Below, one piece after another: positions 28,180-40,758 of a stretch of DNA of 64,000 nt. The stretch is from Allosphingosinicella vermicomposti (GTDB taxonomy: Bacteria > Pseudomonadota > Alphaproteobacteria > Sphingomonadales > Sphingomonadaceae), in NCBI RefSeq assembly GCF_003012815.1, contig NZ_PXYJ01000001.1, positions 186,001-250,000 of the forward strand, read 5' to 3'. Numbering within the stretch: position 1 is the stretch's first letter; each line of letters starts with the position of its first letter. The position numbers and the translations under genes were made by a program. The notes under the pieces are model-generated. The model worked only from the letters and a program-made list of their open reading frames with translations, ran no database searches and was not told the origin of the DNA.

Positions 28180-28187
28180 TTAACCAT
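28180..28187 (+). promoter_or_regulatory. Possible CtrA half-site
   Basis: TTAACCAT lies 38 bases upstream of the PAP2-family gene. It matches the CtrA half-site known from alphaproteobacteria, but eight bases can occur by chance. Confidence 0.35.
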
Positions 28188-28225
28188 TTTTCCCTATCCC
28201 ATCCTCTGCAGTTGCGGAGATGCAG

Positions 28226-29302
28226 ATGGTGGGAAATAGGCGGCTTCGCCATGCCGAGGAGCTTCTGTGGCTCCTGCCGGTCTTTGCCGTCACAGCATCG
28301 CTGTTCCTGACAGGACAGCGGCTTGGTGCCCTGCATGGTTTAGACATATTGACCCTGCTTGAGAGCTATGTGGTGAAGGCGCTTAGGGTCCTGCCAGTCT
28401 TCTTCCCCGTCCTCGTGGCCGGGATCGTGCTGGAAAGGCGGCGAGCCCGATTGGGGGGCGAGCCGTCCACGAGGCGCTTTGATTCTCCGCTGCTGGTTGC
28501 GGCGGCTGTCATTCCCCTTCTGCTGATGCCGCTGCTCTTCACCGGCTTCGGCATGTTGAAGATGCTGATGCCCCTCTACGCGCCTTTCGCGTGGGACGAC
28601 GCGTTTGCCGCTATGGATCGGCAATTGTTCCTGGGGCAGCAACCATGGGTTTTCACCCACGCCATTGTGAACACTTATACGGGCACCCTGGTGATCGATC
28701 GCATCTACACCTTGTGGATCCTGCTTCTGTCATGCGCGATTGTGGGATTTGCCTTCTTCGCCCCGCGCGCCGATCGCGCCCGGTTCTTCCTTACCTTTGC
28801 GGCGGCATGGCTGGTTCTCGGGGTCGGCGGGGCGTATCTTTTTTCATCGGCCGGCCCGTGTTTTGCGGCGGCATCCCAGGCCGCGTCCGCGCCGGATTAT
28901 GCGCCGCTCATGGCCAAGCTTAATGCTTACTCCAGCGAACAAGGCGGGCTGGGCGCCGTTCACTGGCAGCAGATATTGTGGAACGCGCATAAGCAGAAAA
29001 TATATAGCCCAGGCATGGGCATTTCCGCCATGCCGTCCCTGCACAATGCAATCGCCATTCTATACGCGCTTGCGCTCACGCGCTTCGGGAAGCTGGCTGC
29101 GGCAGCAGGATGGGCCTTTGTCGCCATCATATTCTTTGGTTCGATCCACCTTGGATGGCACTATGCCGTCGACGGCCTCCTCGCCGCTGTCGTCACCTAT
29201 GCATTGTGGCGCGGGGCGGGATTTTATCTGTCATGGTCGGGCTATGATGGCGGGATCTCCGATTTTCGCGCTATTCCCGATCTGCGCCCGCAATTGAGAT
29301 AG
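28226..29302 (+). CDS. PAP2-superfamily membrane enzyme (Aur1/inositol phosphorylceramide synthase-like)
   Basis: The 358-residue protein has six or more hydrophobic helices. It also has the PAP2_3-type catalytic motifs GISAMPSLHNAIA (SxPSxH) and HLGWHYAVDG, where His and Asp complete the site facing the membrane surface. Proteins of this type hydrolyse or transfer phosphate groups on lipids. The wide spacing and PSLH motif resemble the Aur1-like branch that acts on sphingolipids in eukaryotes and some alphaproteobacteria. The specific substrate is inferred, not shown. ATG at 28226 fits GGAG six bases upstream; 28220 is the alternative. Confidence 0.78.
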   Translation: MVGNRRLRHAEELLWLLPVFAVTASLFLTGQRLGALHGLDILTLLESYVVKALRVLPVFFPVLVAGIVLERRRARLGGEPSTRRFDSPLLVAAAVIPLLLMPLLFTGFGMLKMLMPLYAPFAWDDAFAAMDRQLFLGQQPWVFTHAIVNTYTGTLVIDRIYTLWILLLSCAIVGFAFFAPRADRARFFLTFAAAWLVLGVGGAYLFSSAGPCFAAASQAASAPDYAPLMAKLNAYSSEQGGLGAVHWQQILWNAHKQKIYSPGMGISAMPSLHNAIAILYALALTRFGKLAAAAGWAFVAIIFFGSIHLGWHYAVDGLLAAVVTYALWRGAGFYLSWSGYDGGISDFRAIPDLRPQLR

Positions 29303-29310
29303 GAAGAGCC

Positions 29311-29937
29311 ATGCCGCCCGCCGCCGCCGAACAGCTTGGCTTCGTCCTCCAATGGCTCGATCTTGCCGGCATTCTCGTCTTCGCGCTGTCCGGCGCGCTT
29401 GCGGCGGGGGCGAAGAAGCAGACGCTTGTGACCTTCCTCTTCTTTGCCGTCATTACTGGGACGGGCGGCGGGACGGTGCGCGATCTGTTGATCGGCGCGC
29501 CGATCTTTTGGGTGCACAGCAACAAGATCCTGTTCATCTGCTTTGCCGCCGCTTTGATCGTGTGGGCGACGCCCGCGCGGCTGTGGCGGGGAAAGGCGCT
29601 CGACTTGCTCGATGCGGTGGGGCTTGCCGCTTATGCGACCTTCGGCGCGGCCAAGGGGCTAGCCTGGGGAGTGGCGCCGCTTCCCGCCATGGCGATGGGT
29701 GTGCTTACGGGATGCGTCGGCGGAATCATCCGCGACACTCTGGCGGGCGAACCGTCCATCCTGATGCGGCCGGAACTTTACGTGACGGCCGCCGCTTTGT
29801 CCGCAGCGCTGCTGGTGGCGCTGACGTTGATGGGGCTACCGGGTTTCGTCGCGGGGCCGCTGGCGGCGCTCGCGGGGTTCACGCTGCGTGGGCTTGCGAT
29901 TTGGAAAGGCTTGTCGCTTCCCGCTTATGGGCGGTGA
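29311..29937 (+). CDS. Trimeric intracellular cation (TRIC)-type channel, UPF0126/YadS family
   Basis: The 208-residue protein has seven hydrophobic helices in two repeats of the UPF0126 domain. Each has the glycine-rich turn: TGTGGGTVRDLLIG in the first and GCVGGIIRDTLAGEPSI in the second. Family members form trimeric potassium-permeable channels. It starts eight bases after the PAP2 gene behind AGGAAGAG, so the two are probably cotranscribed. Confidence 0.9.
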   Translation: MPPAAAEQLGFVLQWLDLAGILVFALSGALAAGAKKQTLVTFLFFAVITGTGGGTVRDLLIGAPIFWVHSNKILFICFAAALIVWATPARLWRGKALDLLDAVGLAAYATFGAAKGLAWGVAPLPAMAMGVLTGCVGGIIRDTLAGEPSILMRPELYVTAAALSAALLVALTLMGLPGFVAGPLAALAGFTLRGLAIWKGLSLPAYGR

Positions 29938-29956
29938 GCTAAGCTTTTCGCCGGAC

Positions 29957-31825
29957 CTAGCTGAGCCAACTCGCGAGTAGCGCGAGCAAGCCGTCTTTCT
30001 TCGCTCGCTGCGGTGCGGCCTCGATCGGGCATTCCAGGCAGCGGGCCTGGATCGCACTCGACGACAGCATGGTTTCGGCGTCGGCAATCGCGTGGCGGAG
30101 AAGCCATTCGGGCTTGAGCGCGGCGCGGGTGAAGGCGTCGCGGGCGGCGGCGGGCGGCGCTTCGGAAGCCGTGACGCCGCTCATCAGCATTTCGAAGAAG
30201 GTCTTCTCGCGGTCGAGATGGACAGTTTCCACCTTGGCGGGATCGAGCTTGGCGCGGCGAGCGGCTTCGGCAACCGCTTCGTCAAGCGAGCCAAAGGCGT
30301 CGACAAGCCCGAGTTGGCGCGCCGTGCCACCATCCCAAGGGCGGCCCTGTGCAATCTGGTCGACCCGCCCGACCGGCAGCTTGCGGGCATTGGCGACGAG
30401 GGTAATGAAGCGGCGATAGCTGTTCTCCACGCCCAATTGCAGAACCTGATTGGCGGTGTCGGACGGGCCGCGGAACACATCGGGCTCGCCGGACAAGGGC
30501 GTTGTCTTCACGCCGTCGGCATTGACGCCGATCTTTTGCGTCAGCCCTTCAAAGCTCGGGACGATGCCAAAGACGCCGATGGAGCCGGTGATGGTGGAAG
30601 GTTCGGCATAGATGCGATCGGCGGCGGTCGCGATCCAATAGCCGCCGCTCGCGGCCGTATTGCCCATCGAGACGACAACCGGCAGGCCAGCCGCCTTGGC
30701 ATCGAGCAGCGCACGGCGGATTTCCTCGGATGCGAGTGTCGAGCCGCCCGGCGTATCGATGCGGACAACAAGGGCGGAGAGATCCTTTTCCTTCAGCGCG
30801 GTGCGGATGATCGTGCTGATCGTCGCGCCGCCGGCCGTACCCCCGCCGCCTTCGCCATCGATGATGAAGCCCGCGACGGTGGCGATGCCGATCTTGCCGG
30901 TCGTCGGGGCAGGGTGGGCCGCGATCCAGTCGTCATAGAGCGTGGCGTTGAAACTGCCGGGAACCGTGTCATCCTCCACGCCCACCAATTCCGCCATGCG
31001 CTTCCCGAAATCCGTGCGGTCGCCAAGCTTGTCGACGAGGCCTGCGCGGAGTGCGGCCTGCGCCATATCGCCCTGCGTCGCGGCGAGTGCTTCAGCGGGA
31101 CGCGCGGCATAATCGGCGATACCGGCGGCCTTGGGGCGAGCTTTGCGGACATCATCCAGCCATTGCTCCCACAAAGCGGAGACGAGCGCCTGGCTCGCCT
31201 CGCGCGCTTCGGGTGACATGTCGGTCCGGGAATAGGGTTCGACAGCCGATTTGTAGGTGCCGACGCGGTAGATGTTGGCGGTGACGCCGATTTTGTCGAG
31301 CATGTCCTTATAATAGAGGTTCTGGCCGCCGGGCCCTGCGACGAGCACGGTGCCCATGGGATTGAGCCAGACTTCGCTGGCATGGGCGGCAAGGCGATAG
31401 CTGTCGTCGCTATAGCCGGTCGCGTAGGCAAGGACGGGTTTTCCCGCCTTTTTCACCCGGTCGATCGCGTCGGCGACATCGCCAAGGGCAACCTGTCCGC
31501 CGCCGAGAAAGATGTCGAGATCGAGCGCCACGGCCTTCACGCGGCCGTCACCCGCTGCCTTGTCGAGCGCGCGGATGACGTCGGACAGGCGATATTCGCG
31601 AATGCCGCTGCCACCCGCGATCAAGGTGACGGGATCGGTTTCGGCGGGCTGCTCGACGATCGAGCCGGAAAGGTCGAGGAGAAGAGCGCCTTCCTTCACG
31701 CCGCCCGCATTGGGGCTCATCGACAACGTTGCGTAGAGCACGCCAAAGAAGAGGAGCATGGCGAGGAGCACCATCGCGTCCTTGATCCCGACCAGAAGCT
31801 TCCAGGCGCCGCGTACGAAGGACAA
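29957..31825 (-). CDS. sppA: Signal peptide peptidase SppA, 67K type
   Basis: The 622-residue protein is the long, duplicated form of SppA. It has one N-terminal membrane helix (about 12-33). The catalytic Lys region is YRVGTYKSAVEPY in the first half, and the catalytic Ser is in MGNTAASGGYWIATAAD with TGSIGVFG in the second half. It degrades signal peptides left in the inner membrane. Its stop lies 20 bases from the convergent TRIC-type gene, and no terminator is seen between them. Confidence 0.95.
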   Translation of the reverse strand: MSFVRGAWKLLVGIKDAMVLLAMLLFFGVLYATLSMSPNAGGVKEGALLLDLSGSIVEQPAETDPVTLIAGGSGIREYRLSDVIRALDKAAGDGRVKAVALDLDIFLGGGQVALGDVADAIDRVKKAGKPVLAYATGYSDDSYRLAAHASEVWLNPMGTVLVAGPGGQNLYYKDMLDKIGVTANIYRVGTYKSAVEPYSRTDMSPEAREASQALVSALWEQWLDDVRKARPKAAGIADYAARPAEALAATQGDMAQAALRAGLVDKLGDRTDFGKRMAELVGVEDDTVPGSFNATLYDDWIAAHPAPTTGKIGIATVAGFIIDGEGGGGTAGGATISTIIRTALKEKDLSALVVRIDTPGGSTLASEEIRRALLDAKAAGLPVVVSMGNTAASGGYWIATAADRIYAEPSTITGSIGVFGIVPSFEGLTQKIGVNADGVKTTPLSGEPDVFRGPSDTANQVLQLGVENSYRRFITLVANARKLPVGRVDQIAQGRPWDGGTARQLGLVDAFGSLDEAVAEAARRAKLDPAKVETVHLDREKTFFEMLMSGVTASEAPPAAARDAFTRAALKPEWLLRHAIADAETMLSSSAIQARCLECPIEAAPQRAKKDGLLALLASWLS

Positions 31826-31954
31826 GGGGTCGTCTCCTTTAGATATCGAGGTAGGAGGTAGGGTTAGAAAGGCGGGGTGTAAATGTCCTTACCCCTCACC
31901 CACCAAGGGAGGGGGCTTTTGTTCATCGGGTTGCAAAAATTTCCCGCACGAATC

Positions 31955-31984
31955 CTTGACCCGTGGGGCTCTCCCTCACATATC
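31955..31984 (+). promoter_or_regulatory. Candidate groES promoter
   Basis: CTTGACC and CATATC (31979-31984) are 17 bases apart and stand directly upstream of the CIRCE element. The boxes could be read by the housekeeping or the heat-shock sigma factor, since CTTGA is part of the RpoH -35 consensus. Confidence 0.55.
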
Positions 31985-31991
31985 CGCGCCG

Positions 31992-32018
31992 TTGGCACTC
32001 GCCTCTTGTGAGTGCCAA
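31992..32018 (+). promoter_or_regulatory. CIRCE element (HrcA operator) upstream of groES
   Basis: TTGGCACTC, nine spacer bases and GAGTGCCAA form a perfect 9-9-9 inverted repeat. It differs from the canonical CIRCE only by compensating changes at one position in each arm. It lies about 29 bases before the groES ATG, the usual place for HrcA repression. Confidence 0.93.
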
Positions 32019-32046
32019 ACCCATTCATTCAACAAGGGTAACGCAC

Positions 32047-32334
32047 ATGAACTTTCGTCCGTTGCACGACCGCGTTCTCGTTCGCCGCGTCGAGGCCGAA
32101 GAAAAGACCGCCGGCGGGATCATCATTCCCGACACCGCCAAGGAAAAGCCGCAGGAAGGCGAAGTCGTCGCCGTCGGCACCGGCGCCCGTAGCGAAGACG
32201 GCAAGGTGACCCCGCTCGACGTCAAGGCCGGCGACCGCATACTGTTCGGCAAATGGTCCGGCACCGAAGTGAAGGTGAATGGTGAGGATCTCCTCATCAT
32301 GAAGGAATCGGACATTCTCGGCATCATCGGCTGA
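32047..32334 (+). CDS. groES: Co-chaperonin GroES
   Basis: The 95-residue protein has the GroES signature [20 protein letters not shown] followed by [16 protein letters not shown], the mobile loop that contacts GroEL. The ATG at 32047 follows AAGGGTAACGC. It is controlled by CIRCE and is separated from groEL by a family A palindrome. Confidence 0.98.
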   Translation: MNFRPLHDRVLVRRVEAEEKTAGGIIIPDTAKEKPQEGEVVAVGTGARSEDGKVTPLDVKAGDRILFGKWSGTEVKVNGEDLLIMKESDILGIIG

Positions 32335-32343
32335 TCCGTCTTC

Positions 32344-34094
<1,751 letters not shown>

Positions 34095-34109
34095 CGAAGG
34101 CGGCCACCG

Positions 34110-34144
34110 CTAACGGCGGGAACGTGAAGCGTTCCCGCCGTTAG
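34110..34144. other. Perfect hairpin after groEL
   Basis: A 15-bp perfect stem (CTAACGGCGGGAACG and CGTTCCCGCCGTTAG) with a five-base loop lies 16 bases after the groEL stop. It has no T run, so it may protect the mRNA 3' end rather than terminate. Confidence 0.7.
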
Positions 34145-34230
34145 TCGGCGGACTCGCCGGACGTCCGGACGGCGGACGGCCACAGCCGATCCGACCGACG
34201 CGCGGGCTTCGCCCGCGCGCTCCAGAACCG

Positions 34231-34275
34231 AAAAAAAGAAGGGCCCGGGAATCGCTTCCCGGGCCCTTCTTTTTT
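34231..34275. terminator. Strong bidirectional intrinsic terminator after groEL
   Basis: The stem AAGAAGGGCCCGGGAA/TTCCCGGGCCCTTCTT has A and T runs on both sides. It can end the groESL transcript and the converging small lipoprotein transcript. Confidence 0.95.
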
Positions 34276-34291
34276 GCAGCATGCCGTGACG

Positions 34292-34528
34292 CTATTCTTC
34301 GTTAGTCAGCGCTTCGTTCGCATCCAGCTCATTGGCGTCCGCCGCGATTTCGCCGTTACCAAGCTCCGCATCATCGGTCGCGACAAGGCTGTCGGGCGAC
34401 GTATCGAGCATTTCAGCCGCTTCGTTGAGGCCCTGCGATTCTTCTGCGGTGGGCATATTCTCATCCTCTCCGCGTCCGCAGGCGGTGAGGAGAACGAGGG
34501 CGGCGAGGGTCATTGCGGCGCGGCGCAT
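34292..34528 (-). CDS. Tiny acidic lipoprotein, unknown function
   Basis: The 78-residue product starts at the ATG at 34528. A signal peptide ends in the lipobox LLTAC, which would make Cys the lipidated residue. The mature part is highly acidic and rich in Glu, Asp, Ala and Asn, with no predicted fold. I do not recognise a family. A frame extending four codons further (34540) is possible. It ends at the bidirectional terminator shared with groEL. Confidence 0.68.
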   Translation of the reverse strand: MRRAAMTLAALVLLTACGRGEDENMPTAEESQGLNEAAEMLDTSPDSLVATDDAELGNGEIAADANELDANEALTNEE

Positions 34529-34644
34529 GGCAATCTCCACTATCGGTAGAGACAGCAGCTTAGCATTTTTGCGCCTCTGCGAAAGCCAGCCTGAGTGGCC
34601 CCCGAATATGCCTGGATCAGACGCGGTGGAGCCCGCGCATAAGA

Positions 34645-34677
34645 AAAGGGCCGGGCGCCCATGGCGCCCGGCCCTTT
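34645..34677 (-). terminator. Intrinsic terminator of the second small lipoprotein gene
   Basis: The perfect stem AAAGGGCCGGGCGCC/GGCGCCCGGCCCTTT is followed on the minus strand by TTTTCTT, 28 bases after the lipoprotein stop codon. Confidence 0.92.
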
Positions 34678-34704
34678 CTATTCGGATTGCTCCGAACCTA
34701 ACGC

Positions 34705-34950
34705 TTAGAGAGCGTTGGTTGCGGTTGCTTCAGCAGCGTTTTCAACGGCTTCCGAAGCGTTTTCAACCGATTCACCAGCGTTGGTGAGGGCGGTGTCAGC
34801 AGCGTTCAGAGCGTCGGTCGCAGCAGCGTTGACGTCGACAACGGCTTCGTTGACGGTCATGTCAGCGGCGTTGGTGTCGTTGGTGGTTTCGGCGTTGTTG
34901 CAAGCAGCAAGCGCGGCAACCGCGACGAGCGAAAGAGCGATCTTCTTCAC
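34705..34950 (-). CDS. Small Asn/Ala-rich lipoprotein
   Basis: The 81-residue product begins at GTG at 34950, giving a KKIALSLVAVAALAAC lipoprotein signal with lipobox LAAC. AGGGGA lies six bases before this GTG; the ATG at 34956 would be almost on top of it, so the GTG was preferred. The mature part repeats short Ala/Asn/Glu/Val units (NAADTALTNAGESVENASEAVENAAEA-like, shortened here). This suggests a coiled or helical lipoprotein. The function is unknown. Confidence 0.7.
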   Translation of the reverse strand: MKKIALSLVAVAALAACNNAETTNDTNAADMTVNEAVVDVNAAATDALNAADTALTNAGESVENASEAVENAAEATATNAL

Positions 34951-35109
34951 GAGCATTCCCCTATTCGAATGGGTAATAATTCTGCTGGGCGAGGGCCTTT
35001 GGCACAAGGCCTCCGGCGTTCCAGCAGCTGCGTTCATTATGACAAGCAATTCGGCATGTCCATAGCTTTGTCTACTAGCTTGGTTGTCAAAGCGTCGCCT
35101 ACTTCCTCG

Positions 35110-35138
35110 TTGACCGGCATATAAAGACATCTTTATAT
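35110..35138 (+). promoter_or_regulatory. Promoter of the methionine operon, covered by a perfect palindrome (probable SahR-like operator)
   Basis: TTGACC and TTATAT are 17 bases apart, a good housekeeping promoter. Within it, ATATAAAGA, two bases, TCTTTATAT (35119-35138) form a perfect inverted repeat that covers the spacer and the whole -10 box. The -10 box ends eight bases before the ATG at 35147, so the transcript should be leaderless or nearly so. The position is ideal for autorepression by the ArsR-type gene just downstream. Confidence 0.8.
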
Positions 35139-35146
35139 CCGCAAAT

Positions 35147-36100
35147 ATGTCAGACAGACCGGAAATCTTTCGTTCGCTGGGCGATCCGACCCGCCTTCGT
35201 ATCCTTGCGCTGCTGCGGGCAATGGAATTGTCGGTGGGCGAAGTCGCGCAAGTTTTGGGGCAGAGTCAGCCCCGCGTGTCGCGCCATGTGAAGATCTTGA
35301 TCGATTCGGGCCTGGTCGAACGGCGCAAGGAAGGGAGTTGGGTATTCCTGAGCCTCGCGACTGCGGAGCGGGTGACGCCGCTCTTCGCTCTTCTCGACGC
35401 CTGGGCGGCGCTCGACGGAGAAGATCCGTGGGCGATTGCCGACGCGGCGCGCCTCGCCGCGGTACGGGCGGACCGGACGGCGGCAGCGGAGCGTTACTTC
35501 TCAATCCACGCGTCGAATTGGGACGAAATCCGCTCGCTCCATATTGCCGAGAGTGAAGTCGAGGCGGCGATTGCGCGGGCGCTCAGCGATAGGCCGGTGG
35601 GACGTCTTACCGATATCGGCACTGGAACGGGCCGGATGCTGGAGTTGTTTGCCCCGAATGCGGATGGTGCCACTGGCATTGATCGGTCGCCGGAAATGCT
35701 GCGGCTCGCCCGTGCGAAACTGGGTGAGGCGGGCCTCGCTGCGGATCTTCGCCAAGGGGACATGTATGCGCTGCCATTGCCGTCCGAGTCGGCGGACACC
35801 GTGATCATTCATCAGGTGCTTCACTATGCGCAGCAGCCAAATGCGGCGATCACGGAGGCTGCCCGTTTGCTTGCGCCGGACGGACGCCTGCTCATCGCCG
35901 ACTTCGCGCCGCATGAGCGTGAGGAACTGCGCGACCGCGATGCCCATACCCGCCTCGGCTTTGCGGACGAGACGATGCTCAAATATCTGGATGGCGCAGG
36001 CCTTGAAGGCCGCGTCGTCGAGCATCTGAAGGGCGGCGAACTCACCGTCACCATCTGGATCGGCGAATGCAAGCGCCGCCACCTGAAGGCTGTCGCATGA
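35147..36100 (+). CDS. ArsR-type regulator fused to a SAM-dependent methyltransferase domain (SahR-like)
   Basis: The 317-residue protein has an ArsR winged helix at about 1-90, with LGDPTRLRILALL and GQSQPRVSRHVKILIDSGLV. A class I methyltransferase domain at about 120-315 follows, with motif I DIGTGTGRM at 156-164. No metal-binding cysteines of classic ArsR are seen. Such fusions head methionine-cycle operons in Proteobacteria, and the SahR family has been described as sensing S-adenosylhomocysteine. That assignment here is by architecture and context. No Shine-Dalgarno sequence is visible. Its stop overlaps the metF start (ATGA). Confidence 0.85.
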   Translation: MSDRPEIFRSLGDPTRLRILALLRAMELSVGEVAQVLGQSQPRVSRHVKILIDSGLVERRKEGSWVFLSLATAERVTPLFALLDAWAALDGEDPWAIADAARLAAVRADRTAAAERYFSIHASNWDEIRSLHIAESEVEAAIARALSDRPVGRLTDIGTGTGRMLELFAPNADGATGIDRSPEMLRLARAKLGEAGLAADLRQGDMYALPLPSESADTVIIHQVLHYAQQPNAAITEAARLLAPDGRLLIADFAPHEREELRDRDAHTRLGFADETMLKYLDGAGLEGRVVEHLKGGELTVTIWIGECKRRHLKAVA

Positions 36101-37014
36101 GCCCGGTCGCGCCCGCGCTCGCCCATGGAGGCAAGCCGCTTTTCGAGGATGTCGCGGGAGACATCGGGGTCTCCTTCGAATTCTTCCCGCCCAAGACGGA
36201 GAAGATGGAAGCGACCTTGTGGGACTCGATCGAGACGCTCGCGCCGCTCGGCCCGCGCTTCGTATCGGTGACTTATGGCGCGGGCGGCTCCACCCGCGCA
36301 CGCACCCACGCGACGGTGGAGCGGATCGCGAAGGAAACCGGCCTTGCCGCCGCTGCGCACCTCACCTGCGTCGAGGCGAGCCGGGGCGAGATAGACGATA
36401 TCGCGCGGGCCTATTGGAACGCGGGCGTGCGGCATATCGTCGCCCTGCGCGGCGATCCGCCGGAGGAGGGGAAGGCGTTCCAGCCCCATACGCAAGGTTA
36501 TGCCAATGCCGCCGAGCTGGTGGCGGGCCTGAAAGCCATCGCCCCTTTCGAAATCTCGGTCGCGGCCTATCCCGAATGCCATCCGGATTCGGCGAACAAG
36601 GCCGCCGACCTCGATAACCTCAAGCGCAAGATCGACGCGGGCGCGGACCGGGCAATCACGCAATTTTTCTTCTCGCCCGAATGCTTCTTCCGCTTCCGCG
36701 ACGACGTGGCGGCGGCGGGGATCGATGCGGAGATCGTGCCGGGCATTCTCCCCGTGTCGAACGTCGCCCAGACCCGTAAGTTCGCAGCGATGTGCGGGGC
36801 GAGCATCCCGGCCTGGATGGATCGGCTGTTCGAAGGCCTCGACAACCTCCCCGCCGCCCGCCAGCTCATCGCGGCGACCGTTGCGGCGGAACTGTGCGGC
36901 CAGCTGTATGCAGGCGGCGTCCGCCATTTCCACTTTTACACATTGAACCGGGCCGAGCTTTCCTACGCGATCAGCCATATGCTCGGCCTTCGTCCCAATG
37001 AGTTTGCGGCGTGA
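36097..37014 (+). CDS. metF: Methylenetetrahydrofolate reductase MetF
   Basis: The 305-residue TIM-barrel flavoprotein has SFEFFPPKT with the catalytic Glu at residue 28, AHLTCVEASR, and HIVALRGDPP, which binds folate. It reduces 5,10-methylene-THF to 5-methyl-THF, the methyl donor for MetH. The ATG overlaps the regulator stop by four bases, and the stop overlaps the metH1 GTG start. The three are probably translated together. Confidence 0.96.
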   Translation: MSPVAPALAHGGKPLFEDVAGDIGVSFEFFPPKTEKMEATLWDSIETLAPLGPRFVSVTYGAGGSTRARTHATVERIAKETGLAAAAHLTCVEASRGEIDDIARAYWNAGVRHIVALRGDPPEEGKAFQPHTQGYANAAELVAGLKAIAPFEISVAAYPECHPDSANKAADLDNLKRKIDAGADRAITQFFFSPECFFRFRDDVAAAGIDAEIVPGILPVSNVAQTRKFAAMCGASIPAWMDRLFEGLDNLPAARQLIAATVAAELCGQLYAGGVRHFHFYTLNRAELSYAISHMLGLRPNEFAA

Positions 37015-38057
37015 ACGCGAGAGAAAAACTGATCCGCGCAGCCAGGGAGCGAATCCTCCTGACCGACGGCGCCTTTGGGACCGAAATCCAGAATTATGGG
37101 CTGGATGAAGCCGCCTATCGCGGCACGCTCGATCTCGCCCGCGATCAGAAGGGTAATAACGATATTCTCGCGATCACGCGGCCTGAGGTCGTGGACGAGA
37201 TTACCCGCGCTTATCTGAAGGCTGGGTCGGATATCGTTTCGACCAACACGTTCAGCGCCAACAAGATCAGCCAAGCCGATTATGCCGCCGAACATCTGGT
37301 GCGGGACATCAACCTGCAATCGGCCCGCATCGCACGCAAAGCTGTCGATGAGGCGGAAGCCGCAGACGGGCGCCCGCGCTTTGTGGCGGGCGCGATCGGG
37401 CCGACCAACAAGACCTTATCCTTGTCGCCGGACGTCAATGATCCGGGCTTCCGCGAAATCGATTTCGACGAATTGAAAGAGGTCTATCGCGAGCAGACCG
37501 ATGCGCTTCTCGACGGCGGCGTCGATTTCATCCTGATCGAAACCATTTTCGACACCCTCAACGCCAAGGCCGGCATCATGGCGGCAATCGAGGCGGGCGT
37601 GGCGCGCGGGCAGGACGTGCCGCTGATGATCTCCATGACCATCACCGATCTGTCAGGACGCAATCTTTCCGGCCACACGGTGGAAGCCTTCTGGCACGCC
37701 GTGAGACACGCCAAGCCGGTGACGATCAGCCTCAATTGCTCGTTCGGCGCGGAGCAGCTTCGGCCGCACGTGCAGACGCTGGCGCAGGCGGCGGATACGT
37801 TGGTGATGGTCTATCCCAATGCCGGCCTTCCGAACGAACTCGGCCAATATGACGAGCTGCCGCGCCAGACCGCGGACTTCGTCGGCGAATGGGCGCGACA
37901 GGGGATGGTCAACATCCTTGGCGGCTGCTGCGGCTCCACCCCTGCCCATATCGCGGCGATGGCGGAAGCGGTGAAGGGCCTCGCGCCGCGCGTGCTGCCC
38001 AAGCCTCCGGTCATGACGCGATTGGCCGGTTTGGAAGCGATGAATCTGGCTGCCTGA
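37011..38057 (+). CDS. metH: Methionine synthase MetH, homocysteine-binding half (split gene 1)
   Basis: The 348-residue protein corresponds to the N-terminal homocysteine S-methyltransferase module of cobalamin-dependent methionine synthase. The zinc-binding cysteines are present: C243 in LNCSFGAEQL, and C306/C307 in LGGCCGSTPAHI. It stops where the folate-binding module would begin; that module and the rest are encoded by the gene at 38154. GTG at 37011 overlaps the metF stop. A family E palindrome lies between the halves. Confidence 0.95.
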   Translation: MNAREKLIRAARERILLTDGAFGTEIQNYGLDEAAYRGTLDLARDQKGNNDILAITRPEVVDEITRAYLKAGSDIVSTNTFSANKISQADYAAEHLVRDINLQSARIARKAVDEAEAADGRPRFVAGAIGPTNKTLSLSPDVNDPGFREIDFDELKEVYREQTDALLDGGVDFILIETIFDTLNAKAGIMAAIEAGVARGQDVPLMISMTITDLSGRNLSGHTVEAFWHAVRHAKPVTISLNCSFGAEQLRPHVQTLAQAADTLVMVYPNAGLPNELGQYDELPRQTADFVGEWARQGMVNILGGCCGSTPAHIAAMAEAVKGLAPRVLPKPPVMTRLAGLEAMNLAA

Positions 38058-38066
38058 CCGTCTTTC

Positions 38067-38139
38067 CCGTTCGTGTCGAGCGAAGTCGAGACACGAGGCA
38101 CGGGATGAAGCGTTTCTCGACTTCGCTCGAAACGAACGG
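38067..38139. repeat. Intergenic palindromic repeat, family E (copy 2), between the metH halves
   Basis: Arms CCGTTCGTGTCGAGCGAAGT and ACTTCGCTCGAAACGAACGG are nearly perfect complements, matching the copy at 5461-5528. It fills most of the 96-base gap between the two metH genes. Confidence 0.9.
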
Positions 38140-38153
38140 ATTTTTGTTCTTAG

Positions 38154-40754
<2,601 letters not shown>

Positions 40755-40758
40755 AGCA

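Noticed and set aside
34110-34144. EcfG promoter GGAAC...CGTT after groEL
   Set aside because: The two boxes are only six bases apart and belong to the stem of a perfect hairpin.
35020-35146. SAM or SAH riboswitch in front of the methionine operon
   Set aside because: The promoter ends eight bases before the start codon, so there is no leader to hold a riboswitch.
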